From Lachnospiraceae bacterium (GTDB taxonomy: Bacteria; Bacillota; Clostridia; Lachnospirales; Lachnospiraceae), in assembly GCA_910574185.1 (NCBI GenBank), contig CAJSZQ010000027.1, positions 1-54,950 of the forward strand: a stretch of 54,950 nt of DNA, in the 5' to 3' direction. The translations under genes were made by a program, and so were the position numbers. Positions 17,107 to 26,331 of this stretch are shown one piece after another (within the stretch, counting starts at the first letter, position 1; each line of letters begins with the position of its first letter). Under the pieces are notes generated by a model. It was not told where the DNA came from and ran no database searches. It saw only the letters and a program-made list of their open reading frames with translations.

Positions 17107-18868
17107 ATTCTCCCTCCTCTCCGGTTAAACGAATCCAAATCGTACTGCTCGTAAAATGACCCGGTAACGTATCAATTTCAAAGAAGGCGTCTTCATAGAA
17201 ATAAGAAAGACGTTCTTCAATATTTTTCACTCCTACCCGTTTTGAATCTTGATAGCGCTGCATGTTAAAACCTGCGCCGTCATCTGACACCCGAATATAG
17301 AGATAAGATTCACTGTCTCTATCGGCAGAACCAATCTCGATGGCGATGGTGGTAAGCCCGGCTTTTGGCTCCATGCCATGAATAATCGCATTTTCAACCA
17401 ATGGCTGAATCAACAGCCGGGGAATCGTGAAATCACGATATGTCTCATCAAACTCAATTTGATATTGCAGCCGTTCTTCAAAGCGTAATTTTTGAAGCGC
17501 CAGATAATCCTCCAGAAAATGAACTTCCTCCGTCAGACTGCACAAGTCCTGATTACGGCAGGTATAGCGGAACAAGTCGGTTAGCTGGAGAATGCTTTTC
17601 TCTAACTTATCCCGTTCGCCCAAACGGTTCAGAGTGATAAATCCGTTCAGAGTATTATAAAGAAAATGGGGATTGACCTGCATCTGCAACGCCATATATT
17701 CGGCGTTTTTCTGACTTAGAACGGCCCGGTACTCATTATTGATATGGACGTCCAGTTTTTGAAGCATATGGTTAAAATTGCGGCTAATGACGGCCACCTC
17801 GTCATTCGCATGATCGGCTACCTCAAGCTGTGTTGTCAAATCTCCCTTTTCTACAGCTTTCATCCGCTCAATCATACGATTTACCGGTCCGGTAATGCGC
17901 CGGATATTAATCGCGTAAATGGTTCCGGAAATAAGAATGGTCAGGGCCGATAACAGGGCTCCCAGTATAAAGATTGGCTGCGACTGCTGCGCAATATCCC
18001 GGCCGGACGACAAATAAGCCAATCGCCATCCAGTAATCGGAATGGCCTCAGAATATACACGCAAGCGGTCGCCCGGGATTTCAATCATTCCACCGTCACC
18101 GGGAACGTCTGCAGCCAGCCTATCAAACCTTGGATTGGTCGTATAAATGACCTCTCCCTGTTCATCAAGCAGCATCAGACAGGAGTTGGCGCCGGTATCC
18201 ATCTCCTGAAAGATTTCTTTCAGCCGGGGAAAGGAAGCGTCAACCTTAATAATCCCCAGCGAACGTTGATTACTGATATTTCTGGCCAACCGAATCACCG
18301 AAAAGACAGGCTCCCTATGATTGCTTCCGGCATGATCTTTCCAGTTGTTCTGGGAAATATATACAAAATTACCGTTGGCTGCAATAGCGCTCTCAAACCA
18401 AGGCGCATCCCGGTAAGGATAATCGTTCGTGACCGAGATATTCATATTTTTATAAGCCATATGGTAGGCATTGTCAGGCGCATCCAGTGGTGCAAAACCA
18501 ACCCCCATGATATTGCTGTCAGAAAAGATGAGCAATTTTTGAATCACTTTTCGGTAATGATAGTGCTTTAAGAAATATTCGTAATCATCGGATATTTTAT
18601 AATAATCTTCACTGTTCACGTATTGGTAAAAATCCATCACTTCCGTATAACCAATTAAAGAAATGGAAAAGTCCCGTAATTCTTCCGCATAGTTTGACAG
18701 ATTCTCCTGCATGGAAACCAAAGTATTGCGCATCATTTGCTCCGATTGCTTTTCAAACCGGTTATTAAAATATGACATTAAAACGGCTGTCAGCAAAAGC
18801 AGCGGAATCAGAGTTCCTCCTAAGAACAGGATTAACAGCCGGGCGCGAAATGTTTTACGATACTTCAT
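17087..18868 (-). CDS. Sensor histidine kinase (YesM type)
   Basis: The 593-residue membrane kinase has an N-terminal span (about 9-31), a Cache-like extracellular sensor (about 35-280), a second span (about 286-307) and a HAMP linker (RITGPVNRMIERMKAVEKGD). The His_kinase domain has the phosphorylated His in QMQVNPHFLYNTLNGF. The ATPase domain has an N box LIQPLVENAIIHGME and a G box DDGAGFNM. I set the start at ATG 18868 because AAGGAGA is eight bases upstream. An earlier in-frame start lacks an RBS. It probably senses a galactoside or a loaded binding protein. Confidence 0.92.
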   Translation of the reverse strand: MKYRKTFRARLLILFLGGTLIPLLLLTAVLMSYFNNRFEKQSEQMMRNTLVSMQENLSNYAEELRDFSISLIGYTEVMDFYQYVNSEDYYKISDDYEYFLKHYHYRKVIQKLLIFSDSNIMGVGFAPLDAPDNAYHMAYKNMNISVTNDYPYRDAPWFESAIAANGNFVYISQNNWKDHAGSNHREPVFSVIRLARNISNQRSLGIIKVDASFPRLKEIFQEMDTGANSCLMLLDEQGEVIYTTNPRFDRLAADVPGDGGMIEIPGDRLRVYSEAIPITGWRLAYLSSGRDIAQQSQPIFILGALLSALTILISGTIYAINIRRITGPVNRMIERMKAVEKGDLTTQLEVADHANDEVAVISRNFNHMLQKLDVHINNEYRAVLSQKNAEYMALQMQVNPHFLYNTLNGFITLNRLGERDKLEKSILQLTDLFRYTCRNQDLCSLTEEVHFLEDYLALQKLRFEERLQYQIEFDETYRDFTIPRLLIQPLVENAIIHGMEPKAGLTTIAIEIGSADRDSESYLYIRVSDDGAGFNMQRYQDSKRVGVKNIEERLSYFYEDAFFEIDTLPGHFTSSTIWIRLTGEEGEYENTIG

Positions 18869-18950
18869 AAGTCTTCTCCTTAACCTCCATCGCTGACGCA
18901 ATGGATTGCAGCTCTGTATGATTCTAATGAGTCCGATGTAATCTTTTAGC

Positions 18951-18983
18951 ATTATATCACAAAAAAATATTATTATTTGTGAT
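18951..18983. promoter_or_regulatory. Inverted repeat overlapping the predicted kinase-gene -10 box
   Basis: ATCACAAA (18956-18963) and TTTGTGAT (18976-18983) form a perfect 8-bp inverted repeat with a 12-base spacer. A minus-strand TATAAT (18956-18951) overlaps its left arm. It is a candidate operator for the two-component genes or for both divergent units. Confidence 0.4.
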
Positions 18984-19043
18984 TTGTAGAAATAGAGACT
19001 TTTTGTGTGGAATTAGGACATTTAAAAGGGGAAAAAATAGACT

Positions 19044-19049
19044 TATAAT
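19044..19049 (+). promoter_or_regulatory. Predicted -10 box of the galactoside operon
   Basis: A perfect TATAAT lies 77 bases before the binding-protein start. The best-spaced upstream hexamer (TTTAAA, 17 bases away) is a poor -35, as expected for a promoter that needs an activator such as the adjacent AraC-type regulator. Confidence 0.45.
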
Positions 19050-19125
19050 GCAGGTATAACATTGTTACGGCCGTATGATGTTAAATGAGCACTTGTTTTA
19101 AAACCAAAAAGAAAGGATGGCACCA

Positions 19126-20427
19126 ATGAAAAAGTTATTAAGCGTATTGTTATCAGCGGCGTTAATCGGCGGTCTGTGCGCCGGATGTTCCAAAGCTCCG
19201 AAAGAAGAAGGCGGCGATTCAGGAATAGAAGTTTCCGGAGAAGAATCTGAAAAAAGCAAAACCACACTAACCTTTGTTCAGCATATGTCCGGCGTCATCA
19301 CAGATGAGCTTCAGGCCGTACTGGATGAATTTGAAGCGGAAACCGGAATTGCGGTGGAAATGTCCAGTCCGGGAAGTGACATTGAGGAAGTTATGAAAAC
19401 CCGGATGGCCTCGAATACTCTGCCGGATCTTTGGACCACCCATGGCTGGTCGGTTGCCCGTTACGGCGAATATTTACGCCCAATGAATGATCAGGACTTT
19501 GTAGAGCATATCGTGCCTTCGATTAAGGATTTAATCACCGGCCCTGACGGAAATATCTACGTATTGCCGATCGACGCCGACATCTGCGGAATTTCCTATA
19601 ATGCAGAAGTATTAGAGGACGCAGATGTTGAGCCGGAATCTATCCTGACCTGGGAAGACTTTGAAGCGGCCTGCGACAAAATCAAAGCGATTGGCAAGAC
19701 GCCCCTGTTCTTTGACGGCAAAGACCCTCTGGCATTTGGACAATTCTTTGATTTTGTAGCGCCCACATTATACACAAACAACGACGATATTAACCGGCGG
19801 GAAGAATTTCTGGACGGCAGCTTTGATTGGAAAGACTGGCGTGAGGTTTGTGAAATCCTTGAGCGGTGGACGAAGAAAGGATACCTGAATACAGATGCAT
19901 TAACTGCTGATTATGCCACAGCCTGCCAGGCTTTAGGAAAAGGCGACGCTGCTTTTATGCTTCGCAACGCGAATGTAATTGTCGAAGCATGGACAACCAG
20001 TCCTGATGCAAGACTCGGGATTCTGCCGATTCCCGGTAAAGACAGCGATAATCCACGCTGCATCATCGGCGGAGAGCGCTTGGCAGTCGGCATATGGAAG
20101 GATTCGCCTCATCAGGAGGAAGCGCTTCAGTTAATCGAATATCTGGCACAGCCGGAAGTATGCGCCAGACTGGCAACAGCGGCCGGAATGCCTGCAGGAC
20201 TCGATAACGCAGAAAGCGACACCGGTAAACTGGCCCCTTACTATGAGCGGGTAATGTCAGATGATATCCTGACCATTCCTTACTTCGACCGCGAGTACCT
20301 GCCCAGCGGAATGTGGGATGATTTGTGTGTGACTGGCGCTAATATTGTAGCTGGAAATAGCGGGGCTATTGATGAAACAATTGAACAGATGCGCCAAAGC
20401 TACGAGACCAAAAAGGCGCAGCAATGA
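19126..20427 (+). CDS. Extracellular sugar-binding lipoprotein of an ABC importer
   Basis: The 433-residue family 1 solute-binding protein has a lipoprotein signal whose lipobox is GGLCAGC, a Glu/Ser-rich linker, and the typical two-lobe pattern (TLTFVQHMSGVITDELQAVL, then LPDLWTTHGWSVARYGEYL, LPIDADICGISYNAEVLED). ATG at 19126 is preferred because AAAGGA lies eight bases upstream. An ATG three codons earlier overlaps that RBS. It is the first gene of an operon with two permeases and an alpha-galactosidase, so raffinose, melibiose or related galactosides are the likely ligands. Confidence 0.92.
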   Translation: MKKLLSVLLSAALIGGLCAGCSKAPKEEGGDSGIEVSGEESEKSKTTLTFVQHMSGVITDELQAVLDEFEAETGIAVEMSSPGSDIEEVMKTRMASNTLPDLWTTHGWSVARYGEYLRPMNDQDFVEHIVPSIKDLITGPDGNIYVLPIDADICGISYNAEVLEDADVEPESILTWEDFEAACDKIKAIGKTPLFFDGKDPLAFGQFFDFVAPTLYTNNDDINRREEFLDGSFDWKDWREVCEILERWTKKGYLNTDALTADYATACQALGKGDAAFMLRNANVIVEAWTTSPDARLGILPIPGKDSDNPRCIIGGERLAVGIWKDSPHQEEALQLIEYLAQPEVCARLATAAGMPAGLDNAESDTGKLAPYYERVMSDDILTIPYFDREYLPSGMWDDLCVTGANIVAGNSGAIDETIEQMRQSYETKKAQQ

Positions 20428-21299
20428 TGAAAAAAAGAAACAAGAATATCATCAATCTGTTTTACGTGCCGGCTCTTATCCTGTTTTCTGTCTTTGTAAT
20501 TTACCCGTTTATAGAAGGGATTCGTATCTCATTCACAAATTGGAACGGGTACTCACAGAATTATACATACGTGGGCGTAAAGAATTACATACAGTTATTT
20601 CAGGACAAGAATGTACGTACAGCGCTGATTAACACATTAATCTATGGAGTCGGCAGTACCTTTTTACAAAATGTTATCGGGCTTTTATATGCGGTCTTCC
20701 TTGACAGCAAATTTCGCGGCCGTATGCTTGTCCGAACCATTATCTACCTGCCGGTAATGATTGCGCCGCTGGTTATGGGTTACATTATGTATTTCCTGGT
20801 GCAATATGACAATGGTGCAATCAATGATATTCTGGCTGTATTTGGCAGGCAGCCGGTGGACTGGATGAATAACGGTTCCCGGGCAGTTATCATCATGACC
20901 CTGATTAACAGCCTGCAATTTGTCGGCATTTCCATGGTTATTTACATGGCCGGACTTCAGGGAATCCCCGGCGTATATTACGAAGCGGCGGCTATTGACG
21001 GCGTTTCAGGATTCCAGGCATTCCGCAGTATCACTTTGCCGCTTCTGACTCCCGCTATTACTTCTGCGGTGGTTATTAACCTAATCGGCGGACTGAAGCT
21101 TTTTGATATTATTATGGCTTTGACCATGGGCGGTCCGGGATATTCCTCTCATTCGCTTTCTACTCTGATTACGAATCAATATTTCAGAGCTCAGAATGCC
21201 GGATACTCGGCAGCGATGGGAATCGGAACATTCCTGCTGATTATGTTTATCAGCAATGTAACGATGCGCTATTTTGATAAAAAGGAGGTTTATTCATGA
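20424..21299 (+). CDS. ABC sugar transporter permease (MsmF/UgpA type)
   Basis: The 291-residue inner-membrane permease has six predicted spans and the EAA loop near residues 185-205 (YYEAAAIDGVSGFQAFRSIT). The EAA loop docks the ATPase. Its start overlaps the binding-protein stop by four bases (ATGA), showing translational coupling. It pairs with the next gene to form the heterodimeric channel. No ATPase gene is present in the locus, so a shared MsmK-type ATPase encoded elsewhere probably energises it. Confidence 0.92.
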   Translation: MMKKRNKNIINLFYVPALILFSVFVIYPFIEGIRISFTNWNGYSQNYTYVGVKNYIQLFQDKNVRTALINTLIYGVGSTFLQNVIGLLYAVFLDSKFRGRMLVRTIIYLPVMIAPLVMGYIMYFLVQYDNGAINDILAVFGRQPVDWMNNGSRAVIIMTLINSLQFVGISMVIYMAGLQGIPGVYYEAAAIDGVSGFQAFRSITLPLLTPAITSAVVINLIGGLKLFDIIMALTMGGPGYSSHSLSTLITNQYFRAQNAGYSAAMGIGTFLLIMFISNVTMRYFDKKEVYS

Positions 21300-22114
21300 T
21301 GAAAAAGAAAACCTCCGCCTGGAAATATTTGTTGTCGGCCCTGATTATACTGATTCATGCAATACCGCTCTACATTCTAATCGGCGTAGCTTTCAAGTCC
21401 AAGATGGATATGAGTTCCCGCTGGATTCTGCCGGGATACATCTGGTGGGACAATTTTAAAAACGCGCTGTTTCGGGGCGACATGCTGCTGGCCCTGAAAA
21501 ACAGTTTCATCATTACAGCCGGCTCAGTATTACTGATTACTCTTCTGGGTGCGCTGGCGGCCTTTCCTCTGGCCCGGCATACCAGCCGGCTCAACAACGG
21601 TGTCCGCGGGCTTATTATGGGAGTTATGATGGTCCCTCCCTTAAGCATACTGGTGCCGCTTTATTCAAACCTGGCTCATGTCGGCGGTTTGTCGACCTAT
21701 TGGGGGATTATTGGCGTGCTGACGGCTTTTCAGCTGCCAATGAGTATTTTCTTATTTACTAATTTTATCAAGTCCATCCCCACAGGCTTAGATGAAGCGG
21801 CGGCTATTGACGGATGCGGCCCGTTTCGGACTTTTGCCCTGATTATCCTGCCGCAGTTGAAGCCGGTTATTGCATCGGTGGTAATCTTAACCGGAGTAAA
21901 CTGCTGGAATGATTATCAATTTTCACTCTATTTGCTGCAGTCACCGAAATTCAAGACCATAACTCTGGCTATTTCGAGCTTCTTCTCGCTTCAGTCGAGC
22001 GATATCAATGCAGCCGGAGCCGCCGCGCTGATGGGAATCACGCCGGTGGTAGTATTCTTCCTGTTTCTGCAGAAATATTTTATTAAGGGAATGGTGGACA
22101 GCGCCATCAAATAG
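21296..22114 (+). CDS. ABC sugar transporter permease (MsmG/UgpE type)
   Basis: The 272-residue permease has six spans and the EAA loop LDEAAAIDGCGPFRTFALII (about residues 162-181). It belongs to the MalG/MsmG half of carbohydrate importers. A strong AAGGAGG lies eight bases before the ATG at 21296, which overlaps the previous stop codon by four bases. It forms the channel with the preceding gene. Confidence 0.92.
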   Translation: MMKKKTSAWKYLLSALIILIHAIPLYILIGVAFKSKMDMSSRWILPGYIWWDNFKNALFRGDMLLALKNSFIITAGSVLLITLLGALAAFPLARHTSRLNNGVRGLIMGVMMVPPLSILVPLYSNLAHVGGLSTYWGIIGVLTAFQLPMSIFLFTNFIKSIPTGLDEAAAIDGCGPFRTFALIILPQLKPVIASVVILTGVNCWNDYQFSLYLLQSPKFKTITLAISSFFSLQSSDINAAGAAALMGITPVVVFFLFLQKYFIKGMVDSAIK

Positions 22115-22126
22115 GAGGTAACTTTC

Positions 22127-24325
22127 ATGATTACAATTCATGACAATCTATTTTTCCTGCATGGAAAAGATATGTCTTATATTATGAAAAAAGACGAGGC
22201 CGGATACCTTTATCATCTGTATTATGGAAAGCGTTTGGGCCAGCGCGAATACCAGATACCGGTTAATTATCTGCGCGGATTCAGCGCCGCCGACATCAAT
22301 GATAAAACCGTCCGGGACACCCCAAACAACGACGTTGGCTGGCTGCCAAAAGACGAACAGGGAAAATCGCTGGACGAGGCGCCTCAGGAATACCCGTCTT
22401 ACGGCCGTTTTGACTTGCGGACGCCGGCCATTGAGATTGAATACGGCGATGGCAATCGTATTACTGACCTGCGCTATGACAGTCATGAAATCATCAGCGG
22501 AAAGCCGGAACTGCCCGGTCTTCCGGCCGCGTATGGCAAAGAGAATGAAGCCCAGACCCTTCGTATTACTCTGAAGGATATGGTAGCGAAGATTACCGTT
22601 ATTTTGAGCTATACCGTATATGAACAGCATAATAATATCTGCCGGAATGTCCGGATTCAGAATCAAGGAAAGGAAGCAGTCATACTTCGGCGGGCGCTGT
22701 CCGTTAATATCGACTTTGCCGGCGGTGACCGCGATGTCATCAGCTTTCCCGGAAGCTGGGCAAGAGAACGTCATACCAATCGTCAGAGGATTCACCATGG
22801 AATACAGGAATTTTCCTGCGCCCGGGGCGCAAGCGGTCATCAGATGAATCCCTTTATCATTGTCTGTGATACCGCTTCAAACGAAGATTATGGCAATTGT
22901 TACGGCTTTTCACTGGTGTACAGCGGCAACCACAGCGCCATAATCGAAAAAGATCAGTATGATATCACCCGGGCACAGATGGGAATCCATCCAAATACCT
23001 TTGCATGGGAACTGAAGCCTGACGACTGGTTCCAGACGCCGGAATGCATCCTGGCTTTCAGCAGCCAGGGCTTAAATTCCCTGTCACAAAGTTACCATGA
23101 TTTTTTCCGGGAGCATTTTCTTCATGGCTACTGGTCGAAGCGGGACCGTCCGATTCTGTTAAATAGTTGGGAGGCCAGCTACTTTGATTACAACGAAGAG
23201 ACGCTTTTAACGCTTGCAGAGAAATCCAAAGCATTGGGCATAGAAATGCTGGTCATGGATGACGGCTGGTTCGGTAAACGCGATGACGATCATTCCTCCC
23301 TTGGGGACTGGTATGCGAATAAAAAGAAGCTGCCCGGCGGCCTCAGCCGTTTGGCAGCTAAAGTCAACGATTTGGGACTGGGCTTTGGACTGTGGATGGA
23401 GCCGGAGATGGTTTCGCCTGACAGTGAGCTGTATCGCACGCATCCGGATTGGGCCGTTCAGGTACCGGGGCGAACGCCGGCAATTACCAGATGGCAGTAT
23501 GTGCTGGATTTGTCAAGAACAGAAATCCAGGACTACATCATAGACGCAGTATCAGAAGTACTTAGCGTACCCGGAATATCCTATCTAAAATGGGATATGA
23601 ACCGCCACATGACCGACATGCCTGATTCCGGTTATAACCACCGCTATATATTAGGGCTTTACCGGGTTTTGGAGCAATTGACCAGACGTTTCCCCAAGGT
23701 GCTGTTTGAAAGCTGCAGCGGAGGCGGCGGCCGGATGGACCCAGGAATCCTGTATTATATGCCGCAAACATGGATTAGCGATAATTCCGATGCAATTGAG
23801 CGGCTTTATATTCAGGAGGGTACTTCCTATGCTTATCCTCTTCCATGTATGACAGCCCATGTATCGGCAGTACCGAACCATCAGACTGGTCGAATCACAC
23901 CCTTAAGTATTCGTGGACATGTCGCGCAATTCGGGATGTTTGGTTATGAGCTGAATCCCGATGATTTGCCAGAAAGTGAGAAAATTGAAATCGTGCAGCA
24001 GATAGAAACGGCTAAAAGACTGCGTACATTAATGCGTTCCGGGGACTTTTACCGAATTGCATCCCCATATGCGGGAAATGACTGCGCATGGCAGGTAGTG
24101 TCAAAGGACAAACGGGAGACTGTCTTACTATTTGCCCGTATTCTTTCGGTACCGAATCCCAATGTTACAACGGTGAAATTAAAAGGTCTGCTTCCCGGTG
24201 AGAACTATCATGAGTCCGGCAGTCAAAGAATATACGGCGGTGATGAACTCATGTATATGGGAATCCATATTGAAACGGGCGCACAGGATTACTTCAGTAT
24301 ACTGAAGCACTTAATCGTTAATTAG
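22127..24325 (+). CDS. Alpha-galactosidase, glycoside hydrolase family 36
   Basis: The 732-residue enzyme hydrolyses alpha-1,6-galactosides such as melibiose and raffinose. It has the GH36 N-terminal beta-supersandwich (1-330), then the barrel with VMDDGWFGKRDDDHSSLGDW (about 380-399). The nucleophile Asp is in YLKWDMNRHM (about 475-484) and the acid/base Asp is in WISDNSDAIERL (about 546-557). The SCSGGGGRMD substrate loop lies between them, with a C-terminal beta domain after. There is no signal peptide, so it acts in the cytoplasm on imported oligosaccharides. GGAGGT seven bases upstream supports the start, 12 bases after the permease stop. Confidence 0.95.
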   Translation: MITIHDNLFFLHGKDMSYIMKKDEAGYLYHLYYGKRLGQREYQIPVNYLRGFSAADINDKTVRDTPNNDVGWLPKDEQGKSLDEAPQEYPSYGRFDLRTPAIEIEYGDGNRITDLRYDSHEIISGKPELPGLPAAYGKENEAQTLRITLKDMVAKITVILSYTVYEQHNNICRNVRIQNQGKEAVILRRALSVNIDFAGGDRDVISFPGSWARERHTNRQRIHHGIQEFSCARGASGHQMNPFIIVCDTASNEDYGNCYGFSLVYSGNHSAIIEKDQYDITRAQMGIHPNTFAWELKPDDWFQTPECILAFSSQGLNSLSQSYHDFFREHFLHGYWSKRDRPILLNSWEASYFDYNEETLLTLAEKSKALGIEMLVMDDGWFGKRDDDHSSLGDWYANKKKLPGGLSRLAAKVNDLGLGFGLWMEPEMVSPDSELYRTHPDWAVQVPGRTPAITRWQYVLDLSRTEIQDYIIDAVSEVLSVPGISYLKWDMNRHMTDMPDSGYNHRYILGLYRVLEQLTRRFPKVLFESCSGGGGRMDPGILYYMPQTWISDNSDAIERLYIQEGTSYAYPLPCMTAHVSAVPNHQTGRITPLSIRGHVAQFGMFGYELNPDDLPESEKIEIVQQIETAKRLRTLMRSGDFYRIASPYAGNDCAWQVVSKDKRETVLLFARILSVPNPNVTTVKLKGLLPGENYHESGSQRIYGGDELMYMGIHIETGAQDYFSILKHLIVN

Positions 24326-24349
24326 AATCATAATTTAAGTAATAGCAGC

Positions 24350-24391
24350 AAAAAAGAAAGCAATCAGCAATATACTGGATGCTTTCTTTTT
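24350..24391 (+). terminator. Intrinsic terminator of the galactoside operon
   Basis: AAAAAGAAAGCA pairs with TGCTTTCTTTTT around a 17-base loop and ends in a T run, 25 bases after the alpha-galactosidase stop. It may also serve the convergent minus-strand DUF2752 gene. Confidence 0.8.
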
Positions 24392-24405
24392 ATATTTATG
24401 ACATC

Positions 24406-24876
24406 TTAACCGGCAAATTGTAATATAAACCGCATCAAATTATTCGGATAGTAAGTCATAGGCGGCGTATCCGGAAAATACCGCGCCATCCTGTAAATAT
24501 AGAATGCTATCATGGAGAACAAAATCACAATCAGGCACTGCTTTGCCCACTTCATCTGCTTCTTTAACAAAAGATAGCGCCAGACTCCCACAGCCAGCAG
24601 AAATAAGCCCAGTATATAGATAAAGGGCTGTAAATTCCAGGCTTCTGCAAACCGCCCCTTAAGAAGCAGACCGCCAGCCCTTGTCATGCCGCAGGAAGGG
24701 CAGGGATAACCCGTTAATAATACCATAGGACAGAGACTATATAAAAAATGCCGTAATATAAGGAGGTGGGTGGCTGCAACCACAGCCACCCACGCGATCA
24801 CCCGAACGCTATAAATCGCATCCTTTATAATCTTCTGCCTAACCTTTTTGATGTAACGACCGAAATCAATCCTCAT
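24406..24876 (-). CDS. DUF2752 membrane protein
   Basis: The 156-residue protein has about three membrane spans and the DUF2752 signature LLTGYPCPSCGMTRAGGLL near the middle, with the conserved Cys-x2-Cys-Gly-Met-Thr-Arg. I set the start at ATG 24876, with AAGGTGA five bases upstream. An open frame further upstream would overlap rnfB and has no RBS. It is the last gene behind rnfB on the same strand, 43 bases away, so it may be read with the Rnf operon. The function is unknown. The cysteines suggest metal or redox binding. Confidence 0.8.
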   Translation of the reverse strand: MRIDFGRYIKKVRQKIIKDAIYSVRVIAWVAVVAATHLLILRHFLYSLCPMVLLTGYPCPSCGMTRAGGLLLKGRFAEAWNLQPFIYILGLFLLAVGVWRYLLLKKQMKWAKQCLIVILFSMIAFYIYRMARYFPDTPPMTYYPNNLMRFILQFAG

Positions 24877-24919
24877 AAAAATCACCTTGTCTACGAGTTC
24901 GTTGAGGAGACAGTGAAAT

Positions 24920-25714
24920 TTATTGAATCTGGATAATTTTCTTGGGACATTTTTCAGCGCATGCACCACAGTTTGTACACTTTGAGGGATCGATATGCGC
25001 AATATTGTTCTCTACGGAGATTGCCTGGCTCTCGCAGACTTTCACGCACATCTTGCAACCTATACATCCAACGGCACATGCTGCCATTACATCCTTACCT
25101 TTGTCCTGAGAACTGCACTGAACCAGATGTTTCTGGTCGTACGGCACCAGCTCAATCAGATGCTTTGGACAAACGGCAATACACTTACCGCAGGCCTTAC
25201 ATGCATCCTTATCCACCACTGCTACTCCATTTACAATATGAATAGCGTCAAAGGGACACGCCTGTACGCAGGAGCCTTCTCCAAGACATCCATAATTACA
25301 GGATTTCGGTCCTCCATTCTGCATCATGTTAATCATAATACAGTCACTTAATCCATGATATTCATAGTCAGATTTAGCCTTGTCACAGGTTCCGGCACAC
25401 TTCACATAAGCCGCCTGACGTACCTGCTCTCCAGCTTCCTGACCCATAATCTCACCAATCTTCGCGGCAACTGGAGCTCCGCCCACCGGACAGGCGCCAA
25501 TCTCCGCTTCACCCTTCACAATTGCGGCCGCAAGACCGGAACATCCCGCATAACCGCAGCCGCCGCAGTTGTTGCCTGGAAGAACACCTGTAATCGCTTC
25601 TTCTCTCTCATCAACTTCAACCGCAAATTTCTTACCGGCAAATCCAAGGAATACGCCAATGAACAAACCGGTTCCGCCGACGATTACCGCCGCAATTATA
25701 ATACCTGTTATCAT
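24920..25714 (-). CDS. rnfB: Rnf complex ferredoxin subunit RnfB
   Basis: The 264-residue protein has an N-terminal membrane span (about 3-25) and the RnfB Fe-S motif NNCGGCGYAGC (about 48-58). A C-terminal series of ferredoxin-like clusters follows: GSCVQACPFD, CKACGKCIAVCPKH, CIGCKMCVKVCES and CTNCGACAEKCPKK. RnfB is thought to accept electrons from reduced ferredoxin on the cytoplasmic side and pass them into the complex. It is the last core gene of rnfCDGEAB and follows rnfA by 13 bases. Confidence 0.96.
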   Translation of the reverse strand: MITGIIIAAVIVGGTGLFIGVFLGFAGKKFAVEVDEREEAITGVLPGNNCGGCGYAGCSGLAAAIVKGEAEIGACPVGGAPVAAKIGEIMGQEAGEQVRQAAYVKCAGTCDKAKSDYEYHGLSDCIMINMMQNGGPKSCNYGCLGEGSCVQACPFDAIHIVNGVAVVDKDACKACGKCIAVCPKHLIELVPYDQKHLVQCSSQDKGKDVMAACAVGCIGCKMCVKVCESQAISVENNIAHIDPSKCTNCGACAEKCPKKIIQIQ

Positions 25715-25727
25715 AGTATGCTCCTCC

Positions 25728-26318
25728 TTAGATTAATCCTGAGAATCCGAAGAACGCAATCGCCATCAGCGCTGAAGTAATCAGCACGATAGGAGTTCCT
25801 CTAAAGGATTCACTAATATCATTATACTCCATTTTCTCACGAATACCAGCCAAAATTACAATAGCAACCAGAAATCCAACTGAAATTCCGATTCCGTTGA
25901 TTATGCTCTCTAAAATATTATAAGATTTCTGTACATTGGTAAGCGCAACGCCAAGCACTGCACAGTTGGTGGTAATCAGTGGAAGATATACGCCGAGAGC
26001 CTGGTAAAGGGACGGCATAGACTTCTTCAAAAACATCTCTACAAACTGTACCAGACAGGCAATAACCAAAATAAATACGATTGTCTGCAGGTACACAAGC
26101 TTTCCATCCATAATAGCCTCATTGGCCAGGATAAATTTGTTAATAACCGCCGTTACAAATGATGCCAGCGTAATAACGAATACAACTGCGCCGCCCATGC
26201 CCGCAGCAGTATCTACCTTCTTAGAAACGCCGAGGAACGGACAGATTCCAAGGAACTGGCTGAGTACAACGTTATTTACAAGGGCAGATCCGATTGCAAT
26301 AATCAATAATTCTTTCAT
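25728..26318 (-). CDS. rnfA: Rnf complex membrane subunit RnfA
   Basis: The 196-residue integral membrane protein has six predicted spans. It contains the RnfA-typical NNVVLSQFLGICPFLGVSKK (about 15-34) and LPLITTNCAVLGVAL (about 112-126). The Cys residues in both segments are those that hold the intramembrane Fe-S cluster shared with RnfE. Start ATG at 26318 has GAGGAG upstream. RnfA and RnfE are paralogues inserted in inverted orientation. Confidence 0.96.
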   Translation of the reverse strand: MKELLIIAIGSALVNNVVLSQFLGICPFLGVSKKVDTAAGMGGAVVFVITLASFVTAVINKFILANEAIMDGKLVYLQTIVFILVIACLVQFVEMFLKKSMPSLYQALGVYLPLITTNCAVLGVALTNVQKSYNILESIINGIGISVGFLVAIVILAGIREKMEYNDISESFRGTPIVLITSALMAIAFFGFSGLI

Positions 26319-26331
26319 CTATGTACTCCTC

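Noticed and set aside
22148..22840. Minus-strand open frame (230 codons) inside the alpha-galactosidase gene
   Set aside because: Antisense to a well-conserved GH36 region, with no RBS or domain.
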